This document shows positions 24,701 to 37,600 of a DNA stretch of 64,000 nucleotides, piece after piece. This DNA is from Phascolomyces articulosus (lineage: Eukaryota > Mucoromycota > Mucoromycetes > Mucorales > Lichtheimiaceae), in the NCBI GenBank assembly GCA_025677815.1, contig JAIXMP010000012.1:1054001-1118000 (forward strand). The letters run 5' to 3'. How positions within the stretch are numbered: position 1 is the first letter of the stretch; the number at the start of each line of letters is the position of its first letter. The translations under genes and the position numbers were made by a program. Below the pieces are notes generated by a model that was not told the DNA's origin, did no database searches, and saw only the letters and a program-made list of their open reading frames with translations.

Positions 24701-25209
24701 TTCATACAGAAAAATTAAAAGTGTAATCAAGTGTGTCTTTCCTGAACTTTAATATTTATCAATATTTTTGTATTGTTGTTAGCAATACTTAACTAATTTT
24801 TTTGTAAAGAAAATAGAAGTGTCAAAAAAAAAACCACAATAAACAGTGCCTCGAGCAAAATCAGTGTTGAAGAAAAAACTCGTACAAATAACGAAGGATG
24901 ATGGAGACGGTTTTGTGCAACTCGTGCATGCCGATAATTATATGAGGCTATAATGATATATAAGTTTAAACAAAATTAGTATAGATAGATATGCGATGGT
25001 ATTAAAGTATGAATACATACATTATAAAAATTCACTGTTATTGCTATTACCATTACGTATTGTTTATATTTCGTAAAAAAAAAAAAAAGAAAGAAAGAAA
25101 GAGGGTTCACAGGGAGAAAAGAAGAAAAATTAAAATGATGACTGTGATGTATTATTATACAACTGAGACTGCGATGATAAAGAAGTTAAATGAAAGTTAT
25201 ATATATGAT

Positions 25210-25770
25210 AGTAGTAGTAGGTAATAACTGTAGAAGAAAAAGCAGGTTTAATAATAAAGAAGCTTGCCGTCTTTTTAACCACAGGTAGGTTTCGAACAAC
25301 CGTGATATTATGTGCATTAAGCGAACTAACGACAAATTTAATGAGAGCATGAATAATACCGAGCAATACGAAGAAAGTACCTTCATCGTCCATTTGTCAG
25401 AAAACAAGATGTCCTCAGCTTGAAAAGATCCATAATACCAACGACACCCAGCATGGAAAACATGTCAGCAACACCAGCATGGACTTCAGGAAAAATACCA
25501 TTACAAGCAACCAATGTCATACCCGAAAATAATACACTGTTGGTACTAAATGTTTACGATGTTGATGGCTATGTAGCATCATCTATTATGTTTTTTCCCT
25601 CTATTTGGATAACAAAAATACAGTTCCTCCCACCAATGACTTACTCCTGCTGGCACAAAACCTAAATCACGATTGAATTTACTGACGTATATCAAGCGCA
25701 TTAGTACATATGCAGCAAAACATTCAATGCCAGATCACAGACGCGTGTTACCATATTAATGTAATGCTTT
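25210..25770 (-). pseudogene. Possible remnants of a multi-pass membrane protein gene
   Basis: Three protein-like stretches lie in order on the minus strand but in different frames: RDLGFVPAGVSHWWEELYF (near 25640), a hydrophobic block with FPEVHAGVADMFSMLGVVG (near 25480), and FFVLLGIIHALIKFVVSSLN (near 25350). Stops and frame changes separate them. I could not assemble a clean spliced model. I do not recognise the family. It could be a real gene with introns I failed to place, or chance in AT-rich DNA. Confidence 0.3.
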
Positions 25771-26298
25771 GTGTACGATTCTCTTTTTTGAATCACCCCA
25801 GTTATCTTTTGATTTTTTAATAATATTTATATCATCAGATATATAAAACGCAAAGTATTTCAACTCTCAGTGGCAATTTTTCAAATTTTATTATTAGATA
25901 TTATATTGTAAGAAAAACGACGAGAATTAAATAATAAAAGGATAAATACTAATAGGTTGGTGAGTAAAAAATTACCAAGAGAAAAGAAAATAAGCTGATT
26001 TTTTGGTTTATGGAATAAAAGTTGATAGAAAATAGTTTTGATCGAAAGGATCATATAGACTATAATAGTTTACAATAAATAAAAAAAAGACCATATCTTA
26101 AGGAGAGAGGATAAAAGCATAATTGTTGATATGAAGATATTCATTTATTCACTGTATGGAGTTTTTTTTTTGTTGATTTATGATTGCAAGAAAAATTAAT
26201 TTTTTTTATTTTTATAAATAAAAAAGAATTGCAACATACAGCATTTCATTAAGGTAGCACGCATACGCAGCATCCTGCTAAAGTGACAAAAAAACTTA

Positions 26299-26575
26299 CT
26301 AAGCTTGTCGTGTGACGTTAAATGTTTTTCTCCAGGCATAGTAATATCCTTTATGATAATGAAAAAAAAATAGTGATAAATACTACGAAAAGATTTACCA
26401 TGTTAAAAAAGCGGAATCTGATAATGATATAATTATTTGCAATTATAAAAAACAGCTTTATTTTATTATCATGTTTTCTACTATCCACTTGTATGATGTA
26501 TTTGTTTGTCTGTATCAACGCCCAGAGTGGCGAAGTAAATGCGACAACAGCTGCAAGTATAAATAATAATTTCAT
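26299..26575 (-). CDS. Possible small secreted peptide, 47 residues
   Basis: Two exons (26575-26482, 26348-26299) join in phase with gt..ag ends. The first gives a clear signal peptide, MKLLFILAAVVAFTSPLWA. The second ends YYYAWRKTFNVTRQA followed by TAG. The mature peptide would be about 28 residues, basic and cysteine-free. I do not recognise it. The case rests on the signal peptide and phase match, so it is tentative. Reading straight through without splicing gives an 80-codon frame with a less natural C-terminus. Confidence 0.35.
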
Positions 26576-27175
26576 ATACCTCGGGTTTTGCAATTACATG
26601 CTTTTCGTAGGAATTACCACTGTTGCAATGCCAATAGAGCACTTGTAGTAATGCCACAAATAATTCATGATAACTTCTTATACGACGTACTCTATGTGCC
26701 ATCAAACAATTATTAACCAGATTATTAAATGAGATATAGTTGGTAATACGTACAGCAATACACCCTGTATCTTTTTTAGATAGAAAGTATGGGATGCGAG
26801 ATTGCTTTTTATTATTAGCAAAAAAGTAGTGATTACATACATCCTCAATTTCCCTTACACGCGCATACCCATAGCATGATAAAGTAATATAAGCTAACTA
26901 TTAATATAATGATTCAATACCTTATCTTGGTCGCAAGTTGTACAATGCGCATTTTGTCCCTTTTTTTATTTGTGATCTGATTCAGAAAGGAAATGGGAAG
27001 AAAGTATAAATAAAATAATAAAAAAAAGGGAGACTCTTTCATTCCCTTCACAAGTTCCTTATAAAAATAAGTAAGAAAAGTAGCCCTAAAACCCCACAAA
27101 AAGTAAATAAATAGACAACTTGCGCCTTTTTTTCTACTTTTTTTTCTACTTTTTTTTTGTTCTCTCTTTGTTAAT

Positions 27176-29956
27176 ATGCTACAAGCAAATTGGAGAGTGT
27201 ATGCTGTATCCTTATTTGCCGCCATTGGCGGTTTTTGTTTTGGTTATGATACGGGTGTCTTGAGTGTAAGCTACTATATATCTCTTTAAGATCTGTCTAT
27301 ATTATTCTACACATCTTTAACCATAAAAAATCTAAATGATGACATGGCTGTATATATAGGGTGTATTGACGATGGAAGATTTCATTTGGACTATGCATGG
27401 ACGAACATTTTTAACACCATTGGAAACAGGTACACTGACTGGTCTGTTGCTAGCTGGTTGCTTTGTAGGTTCTCTTATTGCAGGTAAATATTAATATTAT
27501 AAATTTCGCAATAGTTATATGTATATAAATGGCTTTATTGAGTAACATATATTTTTGGATAACACCATGATTATATATTGTTCATTACTAGGTCAAACTG
27601 CCGAAATTCTTGGTCGAAAACGTACTATTTTTCTTGCCTCCATTATATTTATTATAGGTTGTGCTGTTCAAACATCTGCCAATGGGTATGGCATGATGGT
27701 GACTGGTCGTGCTATTGCCGGTAATAATAATGATAATGGCATATTGTTGTCTATATAATAGATCATACAGTAATGTTTATTCTATTTTCTTTCATTTGCT
27801 ATCTATTAGGTCTTGGTGTCGGTTCATTATCCATGGTGATACCTGTGTATCAGGTATGATGCATCTCCTTTCACTTTTTTTCTCACATGATCATCCGTAG
27901 CTTTTTATACATATTTATGTACTTACTGAGCTTTTTTTTTTGTTTGTCCAGTCTGAATTAGGTTAGTTTCCATTTTTGTTTTTTATGCATGACATTTTGA
28001 TAATTTTTGGATTTCATAAACACATCAAGCGCAACAACAAAGCATCCATATCCTAATTTTGATAATTTTTACTTATATAGCTCCGAAGGAAATTCGTGGT
28101 CGACTTATTTCTTTGCAACAATTCATGATCACGGCAGGTCTTATGGTGTAAGTTAAAAATATTCCCCAACTATTATTATCAATTTTTTTTCTAAAGAAGT
28201 AAATCTATTTATACATTTCTTTTTGATGCTAATTATAACCCATATTATATGTTATTAAATATATAGATCTTTTTGGTGTGGTGCAGGTACAAATATAAAA
28301 TCTATTGCTTACAAATATCGCAACAAAAGAGGAGTAACAGCAACTAGAAAGCTAACAAAAAATATTAATTTATTAAATAATAGGCACACAGTATATTGAA
28401 GGTCAAGCATCATGGCGTATTCCCATTGGTATTCAAATGGGTCCTGGTATTGTCCTTGCTGTTGGTGCCATCTTCTTACCCTATTCCCCCCGTTGGCTTA
28501 TTAGTAAAGGTCGTAACGAAGAAGCATTGGATGTTCTTGCTCGATTACATACAGGTGGTGATCGTAATTCACTTATCGTCATTGAAGAATACAATGATAT
28601 TATAAATCAAGTGGAATTGGAACGTAGAGTAGCCATCACTTCTTATACAGAACTTTTCAAACAAAATAATCGTCGTCGTTTGATTTTAGGTACCTTTATT
28701 CACGTATTCGTACAATTTACTGGTATCAACAGGTAAAATCAACTAAAAGCAATCCAAACATGTATTATTCCATAATATGAAATGTTGACTAAAGAAAATG
28801 GACCTTTGAAATGGTTGTAGTATCATGTACTATGCACCACGTATTTTTCTTCAGGCAGGTATTGCACAATCCAGCGCAACATTGATTGCTTCTGGTGTCA
28901 ATGGTGTACTTAATATGTTGGCCACAATCCCTGCAATTTTGTATTTGGATAAATTGGGCCGTCGTGTTACTTTGATCAGTGGCGCATTGTTTATGGGAAC
29001 AGCCATGTTGCTATGTGGTATTGTCATGGGCGCTGTAGCTGAAATTCGATATAATGAGGAAACAGGTCAACATGAAGTCATTTTGGGATTCAATCAACAT
29101 GCTTCTTATTTCTGTATTGTTATGATTTACTTTTTCGTCGCTGGATTCGCTTATTCATGGGGGTATGTCAACGATAAAAAATATTATTTTCATGTGGACC
29201 ATGCTGATAGTAGAGGGGAAGAATGATGTATATATACTGATAGTATGAATATATTATTATTTAAAAAAACAACAGGCCTACAGGTTGGGTCTATCCGGCA
29301 GAAATTTTCCCACTGAATATTCGCGCCAAGGCTATTTCACTTACTACTGCTGCTAACTGGCTTACAAAGTACATTTTCCTTTCAATATTATACTTGTTTT
29401 TAATACGTTCAAGCCAAAATTATACAAACTGATCTTTCTGTGTGTACGTACATTTATTTTCATTCAATAACATAGCTTTGTAATTTCTCAAATAGTCCCG
29501 ATTATGTTGGCAGATATTACATGGGGTACCTATATTTTCTTCGGCTGTAGTTGTTACGGTAAAGTATCAGTATTATTATACGTTTTCATTAGACATAAGA
29601 GGAAGTTATAAAAAAAGAAAAGTGTATTCTTTTTGTATTATAGTATGGTACGTTTCCATCAGTATAATGATCAATATATAATATATATATAGTAATGACC
29701 GTTGCTGTCTATTTATTCTATCCTGAAACCAAAGGTACGATCAATGGACAATTTATCGTAAAAGTATACCAAACGTATTTTGAAAAGCTCAATTGATAAT
29801 AATATCATTCATATATATATAGGACGCTCATTGGAACAGATGGATTTAGTCTTTGATGGTCCAGTTTTGGTGTACAAGCAAAAGAAATTGGCAAAACTTC
29901 AAGAAGAACCACTTGAAGCTGAAGAAAAGGGTAACGTGGTGGATAAGACGAAATAA
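27176..29956 (+). CDS. MFS sugar transporter (SP family)
   Basis: Thirteen exons: 27176-27265, 27360-27483, 27592-27720, 27810-27853, 27952-27961, 28081-28147, 28267-28286, 28384-28732, 28821-29162, 29276-29368, 29476-29558, 29693-29734 and 29823-29956. All phases agree, giving 508 residues. Hallmarks are GFCFGYDTGVLSG in TM1, AEILGRKR, PKEIRGRLISLQQF, PYSPRWLISKGR, VQFTGINSIMYYAP, DKLGRR, GWVYPAEIFP and PETKGRSLEQMD. These place it in the 12-TM hexose/polyol:H+ symporter group at the plasma membrane. The substrate cannot be fixed from sequence. The tail is short and cytosolic. Confidence 0.93.
27952..27961 (+). other. 10-nt microexon of the sugar transporter
   Basis: TCTGAATTAG lies between tttgtccag and gttagt. 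It encodes SEL plus one base of the next codon. It joins VIPVYQ to APKEIRGR, which restores the standard motif YQSELAPKEIRGR. Confidence 0.85.
28267..28286 (+). other. 20-nt microexon of the sugar transporter
   Basis: This exon is flanked by tatatag and gtacaa. It encodes SFWCGAG in phase between GLMV and TQYIEG. The position matches the start of TM5 in the family. Confidence 0.8.
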
Positions 29957-30210
29957 GAAGAAATGTCATGTATACTTTTTTTTTCCTTACAGTATTAAGA
30001 AAATACGTAGGTTTTACTCCTTCTACTACTACCTATTAATATTAATCCTCCAATTATTATTTTTATAACTATAACAATAATACACCTGTAATAACATTAT
30101 TTATGACCACAACATTTACCTTTTTTTTTGTTTCTACATATATATACGGAAACCGCACGCTTTTCAATAAACACCTATTTATACTTACTACTTTCTTATT
30201 ATATGGTTAC

Positions 30211-30283
30211 TACTGTACCCGCTCACTATAACGACATTTGTTAGTAATTTATAAAAAGCATCGTTATATTGAGCGAAGCAGTA
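30211..30283. mobile_element. 73-bp inverted-repeat mini-element
   Basis: The left end contains ACCCGCTCACTATAACGA and the right end contains TCGTTATATTGAGCG. The outer bases are TACTG and CAGTA, which would leave a TA duplication as in Tc1/mariner elements. It shares its ends with the element at 13621-14059. Confidence 0.55.
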
Positions 30284-31405
30284 ATAAGTTTATCTTATTT
30301 AAGTATGCTTTAATAAGCAAATCGTTATATAAAATATTACTTATCAATAATATGTAAATTGTGCGTGTATGGAATACAATGCTAAAACCAAAAGAAAAAA
30401 GTGCCCATCTGAAAATAGAAAAGGTACAAGCAAACTCTAAGCTTAAAATACCTTGCTCGTTGAGCATGAACATTAATTATATTTCTCTCCTAGCAATAAA
30501 TGAGTGTTACAGAGAAATAAGCTTTAGTGCAGATCTTTGTGACCAGGTGAAACAAAAATAGGCTCGGTTTATGGAGTGAATCAGATACACCACAGCCAGG
30601 AACCGCTTGTAACTTTATTTCTACGACAACGACATTGTCTACTTTTTTTTGACATTCACTCCATTAAATTCTATTTCTTAATCATACAATAAACACGCAC
30701 AGATACACAGGTCGGAGATTTAATTAAATATAAAAAGACTCATTTTTTTTCGCTCTTTCTTTTTCTCTCTTTTTCCTTTTTTCTCTTTGGTCCCTTACCC
30801 ACATATTAAAACCGGCAGCCCGCGTGCATGCGTCCGGTAAATATGGGTAAAAGGTACCCATGCTGGCATAAAACACCCTCGTTGTTGTAATAAATAGAAT
30901 AGAATAGTTTGATAAATAAATACTTATTTTTTTTAAATATTATAAACTATAAAGTTTCCGTTTTTATTAAAAATTGTAAAGATCTATTTTATTGTGATTC
31001 GTTTTTAATTTTGGAAAAGCTTTCGAATACACAGACCATGTTAATAAAATAGTATAGATCAAATATGTGTGTGCATTTATTACGTGCTCTTTTTTACAAC
31101 TTTGATCTGTTGTTTGATCATGAACAATGAATTTAACAATCATTAATAAACATTAGTTACGAAAAATAGAGTCTATCTTTTAATAATAAATGCTTATACA
31201 GTATTTATATTATAAATCTGACACATTAAGTATATGTATTATATTATGTAAAGGCCCTCAAACAAAAAGTATAATGTCCTCAATACCTTGTTAAACATGA
31301 CTTAGTTGCAACATATTTAAAAGTTGAGTATTATATACTATTCTTGAATAATTAATATAAATAGTTTCTTTTAGAAAAAAAAACTCATGGTAGAATTAGA
31401 TATTT

Positions 31406-31441
31406 TTTGATAGTAAGATAGTAAGATAGTAAGATAGTAAG
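31406..31441 (+). repeat. 8-bp tandem repeat (GATAGTAA)4
   Basis: Four perfect consecutive units of GATAGTAA. Confidence 0.85.
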
Positions 31442-31645
31442 ATCTATTAATTCAATTGTTTTTGAAGAAAAAATCACACAATGGATACCGTGGCTATGCT
31501 ATGAATTAAACAAAAAAAAAAGATCATGTATTTTTGGAAGGAAGTGGGGAATATAAAATCGAAAAAAAAAGAAAGGAAAAAGATAAATAATTAATCATTA
31601 AACTATTGAGCAAAAGTTAGAACATTTTTTTATAACAGGAAACAT

Positions 31646-34600
31646 TTATGATGCAATTGCTTTCATGAACTGTTGTAGTCGATCAAGTTTAAGCTATATA
31701 AATGGACAATATGTATTAATAAATATATATCTTTGGTTACTTGGAATAAAGTATAAAAAATGAAAGGATGACAACTTACATCTTTGGGAAGATATGTATC
31801 AGCAGTAGCATCGGGGTATGGCGCAGGAACTTCATAAATACTTTCATCAATGGGAACTGAGCTTAACAAAACCTCCTTTTTATCTGTGATACGTGAAGCA
31901 GCTGCACGCATTACATCGTGATTGATAGGATCCTAGAGAGGGAAAAGTTAACAACTCGAGGTTAGTACAAGATATACACCAGTGTGTACTTGATAGATCC
32001 CTATATTTTTGTATGAATAAACATTTTCAGCTATGCATACCTCGTATTCAGCAACACTATAACTTTGTACAAGTTTATGAACTTGAGGAGGCGATAAAAT
32101 CCAACAAACATCATAGATGATCTTGATATCATCAACCGTTGCTTTCTTTAATTGTAATAATTTCGTAGCTTGAGACAAGTGTTCCAATTGTAATGTTGCA
32201 TCGGTAATGTTTCGAGATTTACACCAGTTTTCAAGTACAGTGATATTATGTTGAATTTGCATTGCTAATTTTTTTTTTTAAAAAAAAGGTCACTTCAATA
32301 TCCTATATAGTTCTTCTCACTCGGTATTGTTTTTTAACCCATCACTATTTCTTTCCCACTAAAATCAATTTTCTTTTTTACCTCGCTTCCAAGAATTAAA
32401 GTTACGACGCATAATCAAGTCATTGAAGGCAGTAACTTGAATATATTTTAATAATTCGTTCATGACTTGTTCCGTTACCAATGGATTCATTTCATAACCT
32501 TGCATGGCTTCATAAGCTTTGTTCAATATAGCTAATAAATCATCCATCGCAATAGGTGTAGCTTGTCCAGGCATCAGGCTGCTAGTTGTTCCACTGTTGC
32601 TAATGAACCCTGGCAATGATTGACTCTCTACAATGGCTGGGACAACAACACGTTGTAACTGTTTCTTCAATTCTGAGACACAATGGTTATAAATACCATC
32701 TTGAACATATTGTAATTCGTACTTCATGGATGCAGCAATCTTTTCGATTTCATGCCATCTTGAGTCAGATTCAGATTGTTTTGCACTACGTTCTATATCA
32801 CTTTCAGATGCACTGATCACTGAAAGCAATTCATGAGCATTGATTAACCAATAAGCACATGTTTCGGTGGTTGGTTCACCTACAAGATCCTATATTACAT
32901 CCCCAAACATTAGTTAATATATGTCTTTAACAGCATGATCTTACAAGTAAATTGGTATGAGAAGATAAAAATAATAACCTACCAAACATTTCTTTTCAAT
33001 AGCTTCCATAATGGCAAACAACCATTGTTCCGATTCTACCAAGTATCCACGTTTCCACATTTGAATCACACAGTATCCGATAACATGAGCGGGATATGTC
33101 TTTTCCTTTGATGAGGGAGGGTTTGAAACATCTGATGATACAATGGATAATTCTCTAATAAGTCCTTCCAGTACATCAACTTGCAGGAGATCTTCATCTT
33201 GGAACAGGGTATACAATGGATCATCAGGTTGACAAGACGACATATTTGTTGAAGCAGCAATGGGTTGTTCTATTGTTGTGCTACTCTTTCGTCGCATAGC
33301 AGCGGTTGCTCGGCGACCACGGTATGGTGTTGCCTTTGGTTGCTTTTGTTGTTGTTGACGACGTGAGTGTCCTAATGTTTGTGAAAGCTGTGCTTTTAGT
33401 GCTGCGATTTGACTCTTGAGTTCAGACATATCTGCATCTTCCATGGGTTTCTCAACTGTTTCTTGCGAAGCTTTTCGTAATTGGGCAATTTCTTCCTTTT
33501 GTCGTGATAATTCTTCAGTTAATCGAGCAATTTCCTTATCCTGTGTCTTGATCTTATTGAGCGATGTCATGTATTCACTCTTTAAACCATCACGTTGTTG
33601 TTGGAGCGAGGACCAGTGATCACTATCAGGGCCGGTCTTGTCAATTACTGTGTTTAAGCTCTTAGCTTTATCATCCAAACTATCGTATTTAGTAATCCAG
33701 GATTTGACTTGTGTTTCAAGTTCGCTAGCTTTGTTCTTCAATCGAGCCTTATCTTCTTTTTGTTGTGCCAAGTTTTGTGTTAATTCAACCACCTTGGTTT
33801 CAAGTTTGTACGATACTTCCTTAAAGTGACTGACGGATCGAGCTTCAGCACGCATGACAACCAATTGTTTTCGAGCATTTCTTCGACGAATACATGTTTG
33901 GATGCGGATAATATGGTTTCGAGTTGCTTGATATTTCTTTCGTGCAGACCTTTATATCAAACATACTTCTTATTAAAAAAAACCCTTATCTCTCTTACTA
34001 TATCATATATTTAAAAAAAAATCGATTTAGAATACATACCATCCGCGAACAATTTTTTGGATTTGTGTTGCTGCATTATGTTCACGAATCATCGAGAATC
34101 GTTTCTTGGCAATCAATGCTCTTGATGCTAATAAAATAAAATAAAAATAGTGTCAAAAGATATAATTTCTTCTCTCTAATACCATGTATCTACCTAATAC
34201 AGCTATGAGATAATAACTTACCAGCTTGGATTTGGATAATAATAGCACGTTGCTTCAAGTACCACTTTCGAGCAGCATAGCATCGCCAGTATTTTTGAAT
34301 AGTAGTAGCTGCCTTTTCACGTCGTAAACGTTCCAATTGAGCTTGACCAATCTTTCTTCGAACAACTTGTTGTAATTGGGTAACAAGTTTCAATACACGC
34401 AAATAACGACGTCTAGCAATAAATCGACGAGCATTTTTCTGTAAAAAGATGGCAACTTCTGTCCAACGATCTGTTCGAAGTTTCTCCATATATGCAAGCT
34501 AATAAAAAAAAACAAGTTAGTATAAGAACTTACAAAAATAACTTTTACTTTCTTTTAGACGTATTCCATACCTGGCCTGCACGGAAAAAGATTTTTGTGA

Positions 34601-37600
34601 GACCAATTTGATATTTATCTGGATCTTGAATGTATGTATCCACGACCGTTGAACAGAGGGTGCGAATGTCCTTTTCTGTTTTTGGGTACCAGTGTTTGGC
34701 ATCTACCAAAGCATAATATCTGAGAGTAGAAAAAATATAATTTCAGTTTTTCAAGTTCATCAATAGTGCTGTGGTGCAATATATTATCTATATGATATAC
34801 ATCTATAATACCTTTCAGCAAACTCTTCAAACGTCCATCGGGAAGGATAGCCTGCACAACTGATACGAATAGTTTCCAGAACACCACATGCCCGAAGCTG
34901 TGCGAGAACCATGTTTGGTTCGAACGCCCAAGCTACCTTTGCTTCATTGGGTTTAATACAACGAATATAATGTACATTTGTTTGTCCAATTGTATCCATC
35001 AAATTAATCAAAGAAATCTAATTTCAGATATGGAGTAAATAAAACAACTGCTGTATTAGTTTCTCTCTCTTTCTCTCACTTAATATTTTGCTTAGCCATT
35101 GATGTCTATACTCGGTCATTTATAAATTACCTTGAACATAGAACCAAGCGTTGGTTTCTTTGGTGCATTTAATTTCGAAGCTCCAGGTCTCTTGGTAGGA
35201 CTATCACCCTGTTGTTACATACATTTTTTAGTATCCAGATATTAATCCAAGACAGACCAACTATTCTTTTTTCAATCTCTTCACTTTCCAACAAAATATA
35301 GCTTACAATGCTGTTTGATGGGCTGGGAGATGATGCAGCATTTGCTCGTTTAATCATACCAGCAAGGAATTCAAATTCTGCATTTTCTAACAAAGCAAGG
35401 TGCTCGTCAGGTACAGTATCCTTGTTCTTTTCCATAAAACCTTCAGATTCATATTGAACATCATGAGCATAATGAACAACAGTAAATGCATTATTGGAGA
35501 ATCTTGGTTTCTTGAAATAGTTTTGATAGGCTGATGTGCCAAAGTTATTATAAAGTTTGTTACAGAAACCTTGATCGGATCCAGAAGGTAAACGAGATTC
35601 CTAAATAAAATATACATTTAAGTTTAAACTCTATCCTCCTCATTCTATTCCAAGCAAAAAAAAAAATCTGTTTTCTATGAACATTAATTATAAACTTGTT
35701 TTTTTACCTCATCAAGTAAAGAGAGAATACCCATTTTAGCTTCAATCATCTCAATACACTTTTGGTTGTCGCTGAAATCAATAAATGTCCAGTCAATGTT
35801 TTCTCGCACATATTCCTTTTGGTAACATAATATAAAAAAAAGAAGATTAGATATGTTTGACAATCATTGCTAATATCTTTTTGGACTATTATTATTATTA
35901 TTTACCTCTTGTTCCAATTTAAAGACATGTTGATTGAATTGTTGTTGTAATTTTTCGTTTGCATAATTGATACAGAATTGTTCAAACGAATTCTTTTTAA
36001 AATGTTCAAAACCATAGATATCAAGAACACCAATAAATGTCGAAACACGTTCAGCATCCACACAAGCAAGACTTTCATTGACGACACCCACAAGCCAATC
36101 AAACAAGTTGCTGTATATATATTTAGCCATTGAATCTCTAACCACTAGAGCTTGTTGAGGACTTAAATTGGTCATAATCTTTTCGGATCGAGTACTGATT
36201 TGTTTACGAACAATCCATTTTTTAAATTCGTTGGTATTGATACCGAGTAACTGTGTAGCCATGCCCAAGGAAGCATCATTTTCGGATAACATAGCATCTG
36301 TACGGCCTCCAATTTCGATATTACCGAGATGAAGTAAAGCTGCCAAAAGACGGAAAATTTGTTGTTGTGTATCATCAGTAATACCGACCATGGATAAGGA
36401 TTGCTTGGTAATGTCAAATTCTGCTGTATCATCTACACCTGGAATTTCGCCTGTACCACCTTGTTTAAGGTAATGGAAATTGGACCATTCCTGCAAATCT
36501 AATTTTTGACGTTCTTCAGGTGATGCACCAGCACAGAACTAATTTTTTTTAGGTTGTTTTTGATTTAGCCCATACTATCATTTCAATCCTTAATCTCATA
36601 TGTTTTACAAACTTACCTGATAAAAAATATGATAATTTCGTTCTGTTTCTGGTTGGAAAATAAGACGTGAACGTTCCAAAAGATATGTTCGAATCTTTGC
36701 ACCAACAATGTTGCATTGTTTGTCAAATTGGATCTATAGAAAAAAAAAGCCAAATGTCAGTAAAATTGTCTAATTTCTCTTTGATATACGAAATATAATA
36801 GTACGAAAATAATTTAAAATAAAATGAACCTCAATATATTTTCCAAAACGAGAACTGTTATCGTTTCTAGTGGTTTTAGCGTTACCAAAAGCTTCCATGA
36901 TAGGATTTGTAGCTGTTTTTCAAAAAAAAAAAAGTGAAACATTAGCACCAAAAGTTAAACATAATATTTGTGTGAATGACTCAACTCTTAATATCTTACC
37001 CAAGATTTGTTCCTCGACTTCAGTCATTGCACCTGCACCATTTTTAGCTTTTTTCCCAACAGTCTCCTTATCATCTGCTGTGGCAAAGTATCTCATAATA
37101 TATTTTGCACTCACTGTTTTACCAGCACCACTGTTATACAGGAATGTTATCAGTAAAGGTCTTACGTTACCAAACACTCTCTTCTGTTTTTTTTAGAGAT
37201 TCATCAATTATTACCTCTCTCCAGATACAATGATAGTTTGATTGGATTGTTCACGGATCATGCATCTATAAGCGTCTTCTGCAATAGCGAAAAGATGGGG
37301 TTCTAATTCTCCTCGTCTACGACCCGAATATTGTTGAATGATATCTGGTTCATAAAGACGTACACGGTCGAACGGATTTGTTGCAATTAAAACAATACCC
37401 GAATACGTATAAATCTGTCGTTTCCCATATCGTATTTTAATTGTATGAAGTACTATTTTATAAATATATATTGAATAACCCTGTAAGATATATACGTATA
37501 ATACTCATAAACAAAAAAAAAATCTCCTTATTCTGTTATTTTGAATTACCAGAAGGTTCGTTCAAATGACTAAGATTAGTCAAGTCATCTTCAGCCTCCA

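Larger units (their letters stand above)
24235..24955. mobile_element. Terminal-inverted-repeat element, about 720 bp, non-autonomous
   Basis: The left arm (about 24235-24320) and the right arm (about 24871-24955, other strand) share TAGCCTCATATAATTAT, ACGAGTTRCACAAAA, CCATCATCC, TTCGTTAT and CGAGTTTTT in the same order. One 11-nt gap and scattered changes separate them. The interior has no long frame. It looks like a decayed DNA transposon or MITE. Confidence 0.6.
20717..27175. other. 6.5 kb accessory spacer, mostly non-coding
   Basis: No large gene is visible. From left to right it holds the promoter of the siderophore transporter, a cluster of three hairpins (22790-23141), a TIR element (24235-24955), a heptamer minisatellite (24661-24700), membrane-protein remnants (25210-25770), a possible small secreted peptide gene (26299-26575) and the promoter of the sugar transporter. 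Base composition is clearly more AT-rich than in the genes. Confidence 0.6.
29957..31645. other. Intergenic between the sugar transporter and myosin 3' ends
   Basis: It is AT-rich and holds a 73-bp inverted-repeat element (30211-30283) and an 8-bp tandem repeat (31406-31441). I see no gene. Confidence 0.5.

Noticed and set aside
34910..34930. GGTTCGAACG, another T-loop-like string
   Set aside because: It lies within coding sequence of the myosin motor and has no tRNA fold around it.
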